Origin: Cytophagaceae bacterium
GTDB taxonomy: Bacteria > Bacteroidota > Bacteroidia > Cytophagales > Spirosomataceae
Length of the DNA: 51,091 nucleotides
Reading direction: 5' to 3'
Assembly (NCBI GenBank): GCA_027491195.1
Contig: JAIXWQ010000002.1
Span: 1 to 51,091 of the forward strand
Shown: piece after piece, positions 32,603-40,632 of the stretch
How the letters are laid out: every line of letters starts with the position of its first letter
How positions within the stretch are numbered: position 1 is the stretch's first letter
Program-made: the position numbers and the translations under genes
Notes under the pieces: model-generated
What the model was told of the DNA's origin: nothing
The model's input: only the letters and a program-made list of their open reading frames with translations
The model's database searches: none

Positions 32603-34810
32603 TTATTTAATTAACAGTAATTCACGGTATTTTGGTAATGGCCACTCATCATCGTCAATGATTAACTCTAATTTATCGACGCTGTAACGAATCTCTTCGA
32701 AGAAACCTTTCACTTTCGTACTGTATAAAACAGCTCTTTCTTCTAAGTCTTCGATGTTATTTGCTTCCTTGCGAGCTTCTGTCATGCCATTCTGTAATCG
32801 AACAATAGACGAAGTGTATTCTGAGATTTTCTTAATCATCTCGATCGTAGGCGCATAATATTGCGGGTCGATTCCGATTTCTTTTTGGCCCTTCACATTC
32901 TCCACTAATTGCGTCTGGTACTTCAATGAAGTAGAAACGATGTGGTTGATTGCCATATCTCCGATAACGCGTGACTCGATTTGAATCTTCTTTACGTAGT
33001 TCTCTAATTCGATTTCGTGGCGTGCGTGCATCTCCTCTTTCGAGTAAATGCCGTGCTTCGTGAATAATTCAATCGATTCTGGACGAGCATAGACGGCTAA
33101 AGCCTCAGGTGTTGTCTTTAAATTAGACAATCCGCGACGTGCCGCTTCTTCCACCCACTCCTCTGAATATCCGTTTCCTTCAAAACGAATGTTTTTCGAC
33201 TCTTTCACGTAGCGCTTCAACACTTCCATGATGGCTAACTCCTTCTTCACTCCTTTTTCCAACACCTCTTCCACCTCTTTGCGGAATTTGATTAATTGGT
33301 CTGCTACGATTGTATTTAAAACAGTCATCGGTGCAGCCGAATTCGCAGAAGAACCTACCGCACGGAATTCGAATTTATTCCCCGTAAAGGCGAATGGAGA
33401 CGTTCTATTGCGATCGGTATTATCTAAAATCAACGAAGGGATCTTGTTGATACCTAATTTAAGGTACACATTATCCCCTTTTTCTAATTGAATTTCGTCC
33501 AAGCCGTCCATGTTTTCCATGTCATCTAAAACTTGACTCATCGTACTGCCCAAGAAGGCCGATACAATCGCTGGAGGCGCTTCATTTGCTCCCAAACGGT
33601 GTTCGTTTCCAGCAGATGCAATAGATGCACGCAATAAATCTGCGCGATCGTGAACTGCTTTAAGTGTATTCACAAAGAAGGTTAAGAAACGTAGATTCTC
33701 CTTTGGTTTAGAAGACGGTGCTAATAAATTAATGCCTGTATCTGTAGCTAATGCCCAGTTGTTGTGCTTACCTGAACCATTAATGCCGGCGAAGGGCTTT
33801 TCGTGGAAAAGGACTTTAAACTTGTGTTTCGATGCTACTTTGGACATTAAATCCATCAATAAGGCATTGTGATCACAGGCTAAGTTCGCTTCCTCAAAAG
33901 TAGGCGCCACCTCAAACTGTGCCGGAGCCACCTCATTGTGACGTGTTCTTACCGGCATACCTAATTTAAGCGCCTCGATTTCGAAGTCTACCATGAAGGC
34001 ATTCACGCGGTTTGGAATAGATCCAAAATAGTGATCTTCTAATTGCTGTCCTTTCGCTGGAGCATGACCGAAAACGGTACGACCCGCCATTACTAAATCA
34101 GGGCGTGCATTAAATAAAGCTTCGTCAACGACGAAATATTCTTGTTCCGCACCTAAAGTAGGAATAACCTTACTCACATCGCGGTTAAAGAATTCTTTAA
34201 TCACGGCTGTGGCAGCTTTATCCACTAATTCGATGGATTTTAATAAAGGTGTTTTATAATCGAGTGCTTCTCCAGTGTAAGAAACGAATACAGATGGAAT
34301 ACATAAAGTAGCTGTACCTGCTGCATTTTCCATGATAAAGGCAGGTGAAGAGGGGTCCCAACCCGTGTACCCACGTGCCTCAAAAGTAGAGCGAATACCT
34401 CCATTCGGGAAGGAAGACGCATCGGGTTCCTGTTGAACTAAAGCAGATCCTTTGAATTTCTCAACGGCTTTGCCATTACTTAAATCAATGTCAAAGAAGG
34501 AATCGTGTTTCTCTGCGGTAGTTCCCGTTAAGGGTTGAAACCAGTGCGTGTAGTGGGTTGCTCCTTTTGAGATAGCCCATGATTTCATCGCTGCTGCCAC
34601 CTCGTCTGCTGCATCGCGGTCTATTCTAGAACCGGTTTGAATCGCAGTATTAATCTTTAAATAGGCTTCAGGAGACAAAAGAGACCGCATTACTTCATCA
34701 TTGAAGGTCATGCTGCCATAATAATCCGAAACTTTCTCAGTAGGAAGTTTCACTGGTGTTCCAGTGCGGGATTGAGCTAATTCTAAGGCTTTAAAACGAG
34801 TGATTGCCAT
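32603..34810 (-). CDS. glnN: Glutamine synthetase type III
   Basis: A 735-residue GSIII, the large dodecameric glutamine synthetase common in Bacteroidota, joining ammonium and glutamate with ATP. The GSIII-specific N-terminus (Y-Y-G-S-M-T-F-N-D-E-V-M-R) is present, with G-A-E-Q-E-Y-F-V, T-R-H-N-E-V-A-P-A-Q-F-E and G-S-G-K-H-N-N-W in the active site. The C-terminal 200 residues are helical. Divergent from the GSII gene through a 243-bp control region, it is likely nitrogen-regulated. Confidence 0.96.
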   Translation of the reverse strand: MAITRFKALELAQSRTGTPVKLPTEKVSDYYGSMTFNDEVMRSLLSPEAYLKINTAIQTGSRIDRDAADEVAAAMKSWAISKGATHYTHWFQPLTGTTAEKHDSFFDIDLSNGKAVEKFKGSALVQQEPDASSFPNGGIRSTFEARGYTGWDPSSPAFIMENAAGTATLCIPSVFVSYTGEALDYKTPLLKSIELVDKAATAVIKEFFNRDVSKVIPTLGAEQEYFVVDEALFNARPDLVMAGRTVFGHAPAKGQQLEDHYFGSIPNRVNAFMVDFEIEALKLGMPVRTRHNEVAPAQFEVAPTFEEANLACDHNALLMDLMSKVASKHKFKVLFHEKPFAGINGSGKHNNWALATDTGINLLAPSSKPKENLRFLTFFVNTLKAVHDRADLLRASIASAGNEHRLGANEAPPAIVSAFLGSTMSQVLDDMENMDGLDEIQLEKGDNVYLKLGINKIPSLILDNTDRNRTSPFAFTGNKFEFRAVGSSANSAAPMTVLNTIVADQLIKFRKEVEEVLEKGVKKELAIMEVLKRYVKESKNIRFEGNGYSEEWVEEAARRGLSNLKTTPEALAVYARPESIELFTKHGIYSKEEMHARHEIELENYVKKIQIESRVIGDMAINHIVSTSLKYQTQLVENVKGQKEIGIDPQYYAPTIEMIKKISEYTSSIVRLQNGMTEARKEANNIEDLEERAVLYSTKVKGFFEEIRYSVDKLELIIDDDEWPLPKYRELLLIK

Positions 34811-34905
34811 TCTTTTGTTGATTTAATTTCTTAAGTAAAAGTAAGGAATTGTGCCGGGATAAAAAATGGGGAAAAAGGAAATTTACGATTCAATTTTTCG
34901 ATTTT

Positions 34906-34934
34906 AATTTGGATTTTTTGGATTTTTCCAAATT
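34906..34934. promoter_or_regulatory. Inverted repeat in the GSIII/GSII control region
   Basis: AATTTGGA (34906-34913) and TCCAAATT (34927-34934) form an 8-bp dyad with a 13-base spacer. A second pair, GGAAATTT (34877-34884) and AAATTTCC (34930-34937), overlaps it. These could be operator sites for a nitrogen regulator or local structure in A/T-rich DNA; no known site is recognised. Confidence 0.4.
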
Positions 34935-34971
34935 TCCCGATTGTTTTTGTAGGTTTTTTTGGCTTAAACTA

Positions 34972-35001
34972 TTGTTTTTCCTAAAAAGAGGTTTATTTTT
35001 G
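34972..35001 (+). promoter_or_regulatory. Promoter P1 of the GSII gene
   Basis: TTG (34972-34974), 19 bases, TATTTTTG (34994-35001). A fully matching Bacteroidota promoter, 52 bases before the ATG. Confidence 0.65.
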
Positions 35002-35030
35002 CTATACGAATTCCTAAAAAAGTATTTTTG
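34999..35030 (+). promoter_or_regulatory. Promoter P2 of the GSII gene
   Basis: TTG (34999-35001), 21 bases, TATTTTTG (35023-35030), 23 bases before the ATG. Its TTG is the end of the P1 -7 box, so the two promoters are tandem and overlapping. Confidence 0.6.
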
Positions 35031-35053
35031 TTTCAAAATCAAGTATAAAAATC

Positions 35054-36067
35054 ATGGCTAAATCAAAATTAGAGTACATTTGGTTAGATGGCTACAAGCC
35101 AACGCAAAGTTTACGTTCTAAGACTAAAATTGAGAACAATTTTAGCGGCAAATTAGAAGACCTAGATATGTGGTCTTTCGATGGCTCATCAACTCAGCAG
35201 GCTGAAGGAGGTTCTTCTGACTGTTTATTGAAGCCAGTTTATGTTTGTCCAGATCCAGCACGCCGTGATGGTTATTTAGTTATGTGTGAAGTATTGAACG
35301 CAGACGGAACTCCTCACGAGTCTAACGGTCGTGCTACAATCGATGATGATGATAACGATTTTTGGTTCGGTTTTGAGCAAGAGTATTTCCTTTGGGATCC
35401 AGAAACAAATAAGCCTTTAGGTTTCCCAGCAAATGGATACCCAGAGCCTCAAGGACCTTACTACTGTTCAGTAGGTGCAAAAAATGCATATGGTCGTGAG
35501 ATTATTGAAGAGCATATGGACTTGTGTATCGACGCAGGTTTAAATATCGAAGGTATCAACGCGGAAGTTGCTGCTGGTCAGTGGGAATTCCAAATGTTTG
35601 CGAAAGGTGCGAAACAAGCAGGTGATGAAATCTGGTTAGGTCGATACATCTTAGAGCGTTTAGGTGAGAAATACGGTGTTGCAATTAACTGGCACTGCAA
35701 GCCTTTAGGCGAATTAGATTGGAATGGTTCAGGAATGCACGCAAACTTCTCTAACACGGTATTGCGTACAGCTGGAAATAAAGAAGCATATGATAAAATT
35801 TGTCAATCATTCGCTCCGTTCGTGAAAGAACACATCGAAGTGTATGGTGCAGATAACCACATGCGTTTAACAGGTAAGCACGAGACGGCTTCGATTCACG
35901 ATTTCTCTTATGGAATCTCTGATCGTGGTGCATCGATTCGTATCCCTATCGCAGCAGTAGAAAAAGGATGGAAAGGTTGGTTAGAAGACCGTCGTCCGAA
36001 CTCAGCGGCAGATCCATACAAAGTGGCTGCGCGTATTATTAAGACGGTTAAAACAGCCAAATTATAA
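35054..36067 (+). CDS. glnA: Glutamine synthetase, type II (eukaryote-like)
   Basis: A 337-residue GSII, short like plant and animal enzymes (bacterial GSI is about 470). Visible are L-E-Y-I-W-L-D-G, W-S-F-D-G-S-S-T, F-G-F-E-Q-E-Y-F-L, G-P-Y-Y-C-S-V-G, N-A-E-V-A-A-G-Q-W-E-F-Q, N-W-H-C-K-P-L-G-E-L-D-W-N-G-S-G-M-H and the C-terminal D-R-R-P-N-S-A-A-D-P-Y. No adenylylation tyrosine loop of GSI is present. It is divergent from GSIII, so two different GS forms are under one control region. Confidence 0.95.
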   Translation: MAKSKLEYIWLDGYKPTQSLRSKTKIENNFSGKLEDLDMWSFDGSSTQQAEGGSSDCLLKPVYVCPDPARRDGYLVMCEVLNADGTPHESNGRATIDDDDNDFWFGFEQEYFLWDPETNKPLGFPANGYPEPQGPYYCSVGAKNAYGREIIEEHMDLCIDAGLNIEGINAEVAAGQWEFQMFAKGAKQAGDEIWLGRYILERLGEKYGVAINWHCKPLGELDWNGSGMHANFSNTVLRTAGNKEAYDKICQSFAPFVKEHIEVYGADNHMRLTGKHETASIHDFSYGISDRGASIRIPIAAVEKGWKGWLEDRRPNSAADPYKVAARIIKTVKTAKL

Positions 36068-36104
36068 TACATTTATTAAGCATTTATATACTTTTATAGA
36101 CAAG

Positions 36105-36128
36105 ATGGCGGGTTTTCCCGCCATTTTT
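36105..36128 (+). terminator. Terminator of the GSII gene
   Basis: ATGGCGGG (36105-36112), TTTT loop, CCCGCCAT (36117-36124), then TTTT. A strong intrinsic terminator immediately before the mtaB promoter. Confidence 0.88.
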
Positions 36129-36132
36129 GTTT

Positions 36133-36140
36133 TACCTTTG
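36133..36140 (+). promoter_or_regulatory. Candidate -7 element (TAccTTTG) for mtaB
   Basis: TACCTTTG ends 16 bases before the ATG, a typical distance here. No TTG lies at 17-23 bases upstream because the GSII terminator occupies that place. Confidence 0.45.
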
Positions 36141-36156
36141 CAACCTGATTTCAGGT

Positions 36157-37476
36157 ATGAAAAAAGTCGCTTTTTACACGTTAGGATGCAAATTGAATTT
36201 TGCAGAATCTAGTTCGATCGCTCGGTCTCTTGAGCCGATGGGATTTGCGCGCGCAGAATTTCAGGATAATCCAGATTTATTCGTGATTAATACCTGTAGC
36301 GTCACCGAGCAGGCAGATAAGAAGTGTAAGAAAGTCGTTCGGGAGGCGAAGAAAGTCAACCCTGCATCCACAGTTGTTATTATAGGTTGTTATGCTCAGT
36401 TAAAGCCGGAGGAAATTTCGGCCATTCCGGGTGTTGATTTAGTTTTAGGTGCGAATGAAAAGTTCCAATTGCCAGAACTGCTTCCCCCCTATTTAAATCG
36501 CGTTTCAGCTGATCTTCCTAAATTAATAGCTTCTGAAATTCGATATGATTTAGATTATCATGCCTCTTATTCTGTGAATGATCGCACTCGCACCTTCTTG
36601 AAAGTGCAGGACGGCTGCGATTATCCTTGCTCCTATTGCACGATTCCACTAGCACGTGGTCAGTCTCGTTCAGATACCGTTGAGAAAGTGTTAGGTTTAA
36701 TTGAGGAGATCTCTGCCAAAGGTGTAAAGGAAATTGTCCTTACTGGAGTGAATATTGGGGATTTTGGTATTCAAAATGGGAAAAGAGTGGAGACCTTTTT
36801 TCAATTAGTTAAGGCGATTGAAGAAAAGTCGAGTATTCAGCGTTTCCGTATTTCGTCTATCGAGCCTAATTTATTGACTTCGGAGATGATCACCTTTTTA
36901 GGTGCTTCGAAGAAGTTTGTTCCGCATTTTCATATACCGCTTCAATCTGGATCTAATTCGGTATTGCGTTTGATGAAACGTCGGTATCAACGTGAATTAT
37001 ACGAGGATCGAGTGACTTCAATTAAGGAGGTGATGCCCAATGCTTGCATTGGGGTCGATGTGATCGTGGGTCATCCAGGTGAAACACCTGAATTGTTTTT
37101 GGAGACTTATGAGTTTTTGAACTCGCTGGATATTTCGTATTTACACGTTTTTCCTTATTCTGAGCGTCCTAATACCTATGCGGTAGATATTAAGCCGAAA
37201 GTGGATGGGATGCAAAAAGCGGAACGTTCTAAAATGCTTCATATTCTGTCGGATAAAAAACGCCGCGCCTTTTATGAGTCTCAAGCTGGTTTAAAAGGTC
37301 AGGTTTTATTTGAAGAATCAGCCGTTCCTGGAACGATGGAAGGTTTCTCAGAGAATTATGTACGCGTGGTGGTTCCTTTTGACCCTTTGCAGATTAATAC
37401 CATTCAAGAAGTGAGGTACAAGACCGTGAATGAGAATGGGGAAATGAGTGGCGTGGTATTGGAGTATAAAGCATAA
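36157..37476 (+). CDS. mtaB: tRNA t6A37 methylthiotransferase MtaB
   Basis: A 439-residue radical-SAM enzyme that adds the 2-methylthio group to t6A37 of tRNAs reading ANN codons. An N-terminal UPF0004 domain (Y-T-L-G-C-K-L-N-F-A-E-S, I-N-T-C-S-V-T, G-C-Y-A-Q) carries the second Fe-S cluster, then radical SAM C-D-Y-P-C-S-Y-C, then a TRAM-like end. The length and L-G-C-K-L-N favour MtaB over MiaB. The ATG at 36157 gives the family start; the frame opens 30 bp earlier. The last codons Y-K-A-stop come from heptad repeats. Confidence 0.93.
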   Translation: MKKVAFYTLGCKLNFAESSSIARSLEPMGFARAEFQDNPDLFVINTCSVTEQADKKCKKVVREAKKVNPASTVVIIGCYAQLKPEEISAIPGVDLVLGANEKFQLPELLPPYLNRVSADLPKLIASEIRYDLDYHASYSVNDRTRTFLKVQDGCDYPCSYCTIPLARGQSRSDTVEKVLGLIEEISAKGVKEIVLTGVNIGDFGIQNGKRVETFFQLVKAIEEKSSIQRFRISSIEPNLLTSEMITFLGASKKFVPHFHIPLQSGSNSVLRLMKRRYQRELYEDRVTSIKEVMPNACIGVDVIVGHPGETPELFLETYEFLNSLDISYLHVFPYSERPNTYAVDIKPKVDGMQKAERSKMLHILSDKKRRAFYESQAGLKGQVLFEESAVPGTMEGFSENYVRVVVPFDPLQINTIQEVRYKTVNENGEMSGVVLEYKA

Positions 37477-37501
37477 AGCACAAAGAATAAAGTTTGATTT
37501 C

Positions 37502-37524
37502 AAAAAGCGGCGAAGCCGCTTTTT
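37502..37524 (+). terminator. GAA-loop terminator of mtaB
   Basis: AAAAAGCGGC (37502-37511), GAA, GCCGCTTTTT (37515-37524), then more T. A 10-bp perfect stem closed by the GC-GAA-GC loop, with a long T-run. Confidence 0.85.
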
Positions 37525-37541
37525 TTTGTTTCTGAAGAGTT

Positions 37542-37558
37542 AATCGGCGAAGCCGATT
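37542..37558. repeat. Second GC-GAA-GC hairpin in locus B
   Basis: AATCGGC (37542-37548), GAA, GCCGATT (37552-37558): a 7-bp perfect stem with the same loop and closing bases as the hairpin 40 bp upstream, but with no T-run, so it is not a typical terminator. Confidence 0.65.
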
Positions 37559-37625
37559 CCATCTTTATGCTTTATTCTTTGTGCTTTATACTTTTACTTT
37601 TGTTTTTGATCATCATCGCAAAACA

Positions 37626-37658
37626 AAAAAGTCGAAAGCTAATAGCCTCCGACTTTTT
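37626..37658 (-). terminator. Terminator of amt
   Basis: AAAAAGTCG (37626-37634) and CGACTTTTT (37650-37658) pair over a 15-base loop. Read leftward, the stem is followed by T-rich sequence. It lies 52 bp beyond the amt stop. Confidence 0.7.
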
Positions 37659-37709
37659 GATTGAAACAAAACCACAAGAACCATTACTTGCGGCTTTGCT
37701 GTTGTTGAA

Positions 37710-39056
37710 TTACTCAGCTAACGACTCATCGTGTTGTGAGATATCCAAACCTAATCTTTCTTCTTCCTCGTTCACACGTAACGGAATGATTTTGTCCGTA
37801 ATGATCAAAAGGATATAAGATAAGCCAAAAGCAAAAGCCGAAACGATTGCTAAAGCTAATAAGTGCTTTAAGAATAAAGAGGTTTCGCCGTAGAACAAAC
37901 CTTGCTCTGCTACTGCTGCGTTTACAGCTGATGTGGCGAAAATACCTGTCATCAACATACCTACCATACCACCTAAACCATGGCAAGGGAATACGTCTAA
38001 TGTATCATCTAGGTTAGAAGAAGCTCTCCAGTGTGCAGCAATGTTAGAAACAATCGCAGCAACTACACCGATGAAGATCGCTACTGGAACAGTTACAAAA
38101 CCTGATGCTGGTGTAATAGCTACTAAACCTACTACCGCACCGATACAGAAACCTAAGGCAGAAACTTTCTTGCCACGAGTTACATCAAATAAGATCCAAG
38201 ATAAACCAGCCGCTGCTGCTGCTACGTGTGTAGTAGCGAAAGCTGTTACTGCTAAACCGTTAGCTCCTACTGCAGAACCTGCGTTAAAACCAAACCATCC
38301 GAACCATAATAAACCTGTACCTAATAATACGTAAGGGATGTTAGCTGGAGGCAAGATGTTAGACTCGATGTGAGACTTACGGCGACGTAAGTACAAAGCA
38401 CCTGCTAATGCAGCCCAACCTGCAGACATGTGAACTACGGTACCGCCTGCAAAATCCAATACACCTAAGTTGAATAAGAATCCATCTGGGTGCCATGTCC
38501 AGTGTGCTAATGGAGCATAAACCACGATGCAGAAAAGAACCATGAATAAAACGAATGCACGGAAGTTAATACGCTCAGCTAAGGCACCAGAGATTAACGC
38601 TGGAGTGATAACGGCGAACTTCATTTGGAAAAAGGCAAATAAAGCGAAAGGGATAGTGAACTTTAATTGATCAGCTGATCCTAAAGATAATTTGTGATCA
38701 AATACGCCATTGAACATGAAGAATGTTCTAGGGTCTCCAATCCAGCCACCTAATGAATCACCGAAGGCTAAAGAGAAACCGAATACAATCCAGATCACTG
38801 AGATAACTCCCATAGCGATGAATGATTGCAACATTGTAGAGATCACGTTTTTGTGATTCACCATTCCACCGTAGAAATACGCTAATCCAGGTGTCATTAA
38901 TAGAACTAAGCCAGAGGCTACAATCATCCAGGCTGTATCACCTGTGTCTAACCCTTCTGTCGGCATTGTGCCAGGCACAGAAGTAGTGAACAATGCAAGG
39001 ACGGCTACCGCTAATAAAACTAATAACGGGATCCAAGTTGGTTTTTGTGTCGTCAT
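37710..39056 (-). CDS. amt: Ammonium transporter Amt
   Basis: A 448-residue Amt/MEP/Rh protein with about eleven helices. The family signature D-F-A-G-G-T-V-V-H-M-S-A-G includes the pore His, and T-T-H-V-A-A-A-A is the second. A hydrophobic signal-like segment (about 9-28) precedes the first helix. The tail D-E-S-L-A-E is acidic. It lies 28 bp after the porin gene in the same orientation. No PII (glnK) gene is next to it in this window. Confidence 0.95.
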   Translation of the reverse strand: MTTQKPTWIPLLVLLAVAVLALFTTSVPGTMPTEGLDTGDTAWMIVASGLVLLMTPGLAYFYGGMVNHKNVISTMLQSFIAMGVISVIWIVFGFSLAFGDSLGGWIGDPRTFFMFNGVFDHKLSLGSADQLKFTIPFALFAFFQMKFAVITPALISGALAERINFRAFVLFMVLFCIVVYAPLAHWTWHPDGFLFNLGVLDFAGGTVVHMSAGWAALAGALYLRRRKSHIESNILPPANIPYVLLGTGLLWFGWFGFNAGSAVGANGLAVTAFATTHVAAAAAGLSWILFDVTRGKKVSALGFCIGAVVGLVAITPASGFVTVPVAIFIGVVAAIVSNIAAHWRASSNLDDTLDVFPCHGLGGMVGMLMTGIFATSAVNAAVAEQGLFYGETSLFLKHLLALAIVSAFAFGLSYILLIITDKIIPLRVNEEEERLGLDISQHDESLAE

Positions 39057-39084
39057 GTTTTTTAAATGTTAAGGGTGGATATAA

Positions 39085-40227
39085 TTAAAACTTATAGATG
39101 AAGTGCATTCCTAAGGTTGTTTGCGATTTTTGGTCCTTACCATCTCCATCAACGAACTGAGCTGTCTTGTAAGAATCCGTACGTAATTCTGGTTTGATTA
39201 ATAAGTGACCTTCTGCTGCAGTGAATGTCGCTGTTAATGTAAATGAGCTAACATCGGTACCTGATCCATCTGCTGCACGTAAAGCACGAGCTCCTGATGT
39301 ATTATCGAATACTTCGTAACGACCACCTACGCTGAATTTATCTGTGAAAGCATAGTTAGAGTACAAGGCAACGCCACCCCAAGTTTTGCTATCTCCTACG
39401 TTTCCACCACCTTGGAAATCACCTGTTTGTGATCCGTATGCTGCGTTTAAACCAAGTAGGTATTTAGGAGTGATTTGGTATGAAGTCGTTAAGTCTAACA
39501 AGTTGTAGCTACCTGAATCATCTTTTCCGCTTGATAAAGGAGCAGACTCGTTAGAACTAATTCCATTTACGTATAGATTCCAACCCGCTGCTGGCGAAGT
39601 AAATACTTGGTAAATGAATCCTTTAGAAGCGTTGTTGTCATTTAAATTATCCACATTGTTGACCAATCCAACCATGGCAGAAAATTTGTCAGAGAATGCG
39701 TAATTCGCTTTAGCACCAATATGATAGAACGGTCCATTATTGAAGAGGTTAGAAAGTGAATAGTTGTAGTTAACTGGAGCATCGATTACTTCGTATCCGA
39801 TATGTGTTCCAAATTGTCCGGCAGTGAAAGTTAATTTATCACTTGCTTTCCAGTTGAAGTAGGCTTGTTTGATGGCCAAAGCAGTACTTGCTTTACCTGC
39901 CCCTAAAGGACCTACTACGTTTCCATACTGACCAAGGTCTGCGTTAGGTCCAAATGTTAAATCAACTACTACATCTGCCGATTTAGTTGCATACCCAAAT
40001 TTCGTTTGAACTAATCCTAATGAAAATTGGCTTGACTTCTGGTCGAATGCTCTTTCGTATCCAGATGCACCTAAGTTACTTCTGCTAGACGGGCTATTGA
40101 AATTCAACATATAGTATGAATCAATGTAACCTGAAAAAGTGAACTTCGGAGCTTCCGCTTCTTTTTCTTGGGAAAATCCACAAAATACTGTTGCGGCAAA
40201 TAGGGCTGTTAGGATCGTTTTTTTCAT
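39085..40227 (-). CDS. Outer-membrane beta-barrel porin, ammonium-linked
   Basis: A 380-residue protein with a signal peptide (M-K-K-T-I-L-T-A-L-F-A-A-T-V-F-C-G-F-S-Q) and alternating hydrophobic strands rich in Tyr, Gly and Ala throughout (F-S-G-Y-I-D-S-Y-Y, K-Q-A-Y-F-N-W-K). It ends M-H-F-I-Y-K-F, with a terminal Phe as barrel proteins have. It fits the Bacteroidota porin family often labelled BBP2/DUF1597. Its position directly before amt suggests it lets ammonium or another nitrogen source into the periplasm; this is inference from context. Confidence 0.85.
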   Translation of the reverse strand: MKKTILTALFAATVFCGFSQEKEAEAPKFTFSGYIDSYYMLNFNSPSSRSNLGASGYERAFDQKSSQFSLGLVQTKFGYATKSADVVVDLTFGPNADLGQYGNVVGPLGAGKASTALAIKQAYFNWKASDKLTFTAGQFGTHIGYEVIDAPVNYNYSLSNLFNNGPFYHIGAKANYAFSDKFSAMVGLVNNVDNLNDNNASKGFIYQVFTSPAAGWNLYVNGISSNESAPLSSGKDDSGSYNLLDLTTSYQITPKYLLGLNAAYGSQTGDFQGGGNVGDSKTWGGVALYSNYAFTDKFSVGGRYEVFDNTSGARALRAADGSGTDVSSFTLTATFTAAEGHLLIKPELRTDSYKTAQFVDGDGKDQKSQTTLGMHFIYKF

Positions 40228-40465
40228 GTGGGTAATTGTTTAAGAGTAAAAAATGCTTGATTACGATTCAAAGATGGAGCCTTAAATTGTACTTTCCAAA
40301 TATTATGGACAAAATTTTAACCTATTTTTCAATATTTTGCAAAAAAATCATGAAAAGTGGTTGAAAATCAAACCTAAAAATGAAGATTTTGCAAAAATGA
40401 AATAAAATGAGAGTCAAATTTAAACTTGAAATTTAAAATATTGGAAAAGTATAAAATTAATCGAG
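40228..40465. other. A/T-rich region upstream of the porin-amt operon
   Basis: No gene of plausible length is present. On the minus strand, CAAACCTA (40369-40376) reads TAGGTTTG, a possible -7 element with a long 140-base leader and no well-spaced TTG. The region has many A and T runs and probably holds the porin-amt promoter and operators. Confidence 0.4.
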
Positions 40466-40486
40466 AGTCGCTAGTCGGGAGTCGAT
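40466..40486. repeat. One-armed AGTCNNN heptad remnant, locus E
   Basis: AGTCGCT, AGTCGGG, AGTCGAT in exact 7-bp steps. These are the same family as locus D at 11.9 kb. No opposing arm was found nearby; it lies 18 bp before the AAAG-type element at 40504. Confidence 0.6.
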
Positions 40487-40539
40487 TGACTTATTTTGAG
40501 AATAGAGCATAAAGCATAAAGAATAAAGAATAAAGTAGG

Positions 40540-40556
40540 TATCACCTGTGGTGATA
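40540..40556. repeat. TGT-loop hairpin in locus C
   Basis: TATCACC (40540-40546), TGT, GGTGATA (40550-40556): a 7-bp perfect stem with a three-base loop and no T-run. Confidence 0.55.
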
Positions 40557-40582
40557 ATCTCATGAAATGTTTGGATATAAAA

Positions 40583-40602
40583 AATGGGGCCTAAGCCCCA
40601 TT
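40583..40602 (-). terminator. Leftward terminator in locus C
   Basis: AATGGGGC (40583-40590), CTAA loop, GCCCCATT (40595-40602). On the minus strand the stem is followed by a T-run (complement of the A-run before 40583), so it can back up termination of the ferredoxin transcript. Confidence 0.7.
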
Positions 40603-40632
40603 CAATATTTATTCTTTATGCTTTATTATTTA

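Larger units (their letters stand above)
37468..37594. repeat. Inverted tandem-heptad element, AAAGNAN family, locus B
   Basis: The left arm (37468-37495): AAAGCAT, AAAGCAC, AAAGAAT, AAAGTTT. The right arm (37560-37594) repeats CTTT every seven bases at 37563, 37570, 37577, 37584 and 37591 (ATGCTTT, ATTCTTT, GTGCTTT, ATACTTT). An 18-base block AAAGCACAAAGAATAAAG (37475-37492) is exactly complementary to 37570-37587. Two GAA-loop hairpins lie between. The mtaB stop TAA is at 37474-37476, in the left arm. The amt terminator and end lie just beyond. Confidence 0.8.
40504..40631. repeat. Inverted tandem-heptad element, AAAGNAN family, locus C
   Basis: The left arm (40504-40538): AGAGCAT, AAAGCAT, AAAGAAT, AAAGAAT, AAAGTAG. 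The right arm (40611-40631): ATTCTTT, ATGCTTT, ATTATTT. Between them are a TGT-loop hairpin (40540-40556) and a GGGGC hairpin (40583-40602). The outer edge joins the GAA-loop hairpin at the ferredoxin stop. This copy lies after the ferredoxin end and before the porin promoter, so it is not between two convergent genes. Confidence 0.7.

Noticed and set aside
34849-35061. A 70-codon Phe-rich open frame upstream of GSII
   Set aside because: It lies in the A/T-rich control region, contains both promoters, and its composition reflects T-runs; no protein-like pattern.
37567-37818. An 83-codon open frame on the plus strand with a hydrophobic start
   Set aside because: Its first part is the heptad repeat arm and amt terminator, and the rest is antisense to amt; no homology pattern is visible.
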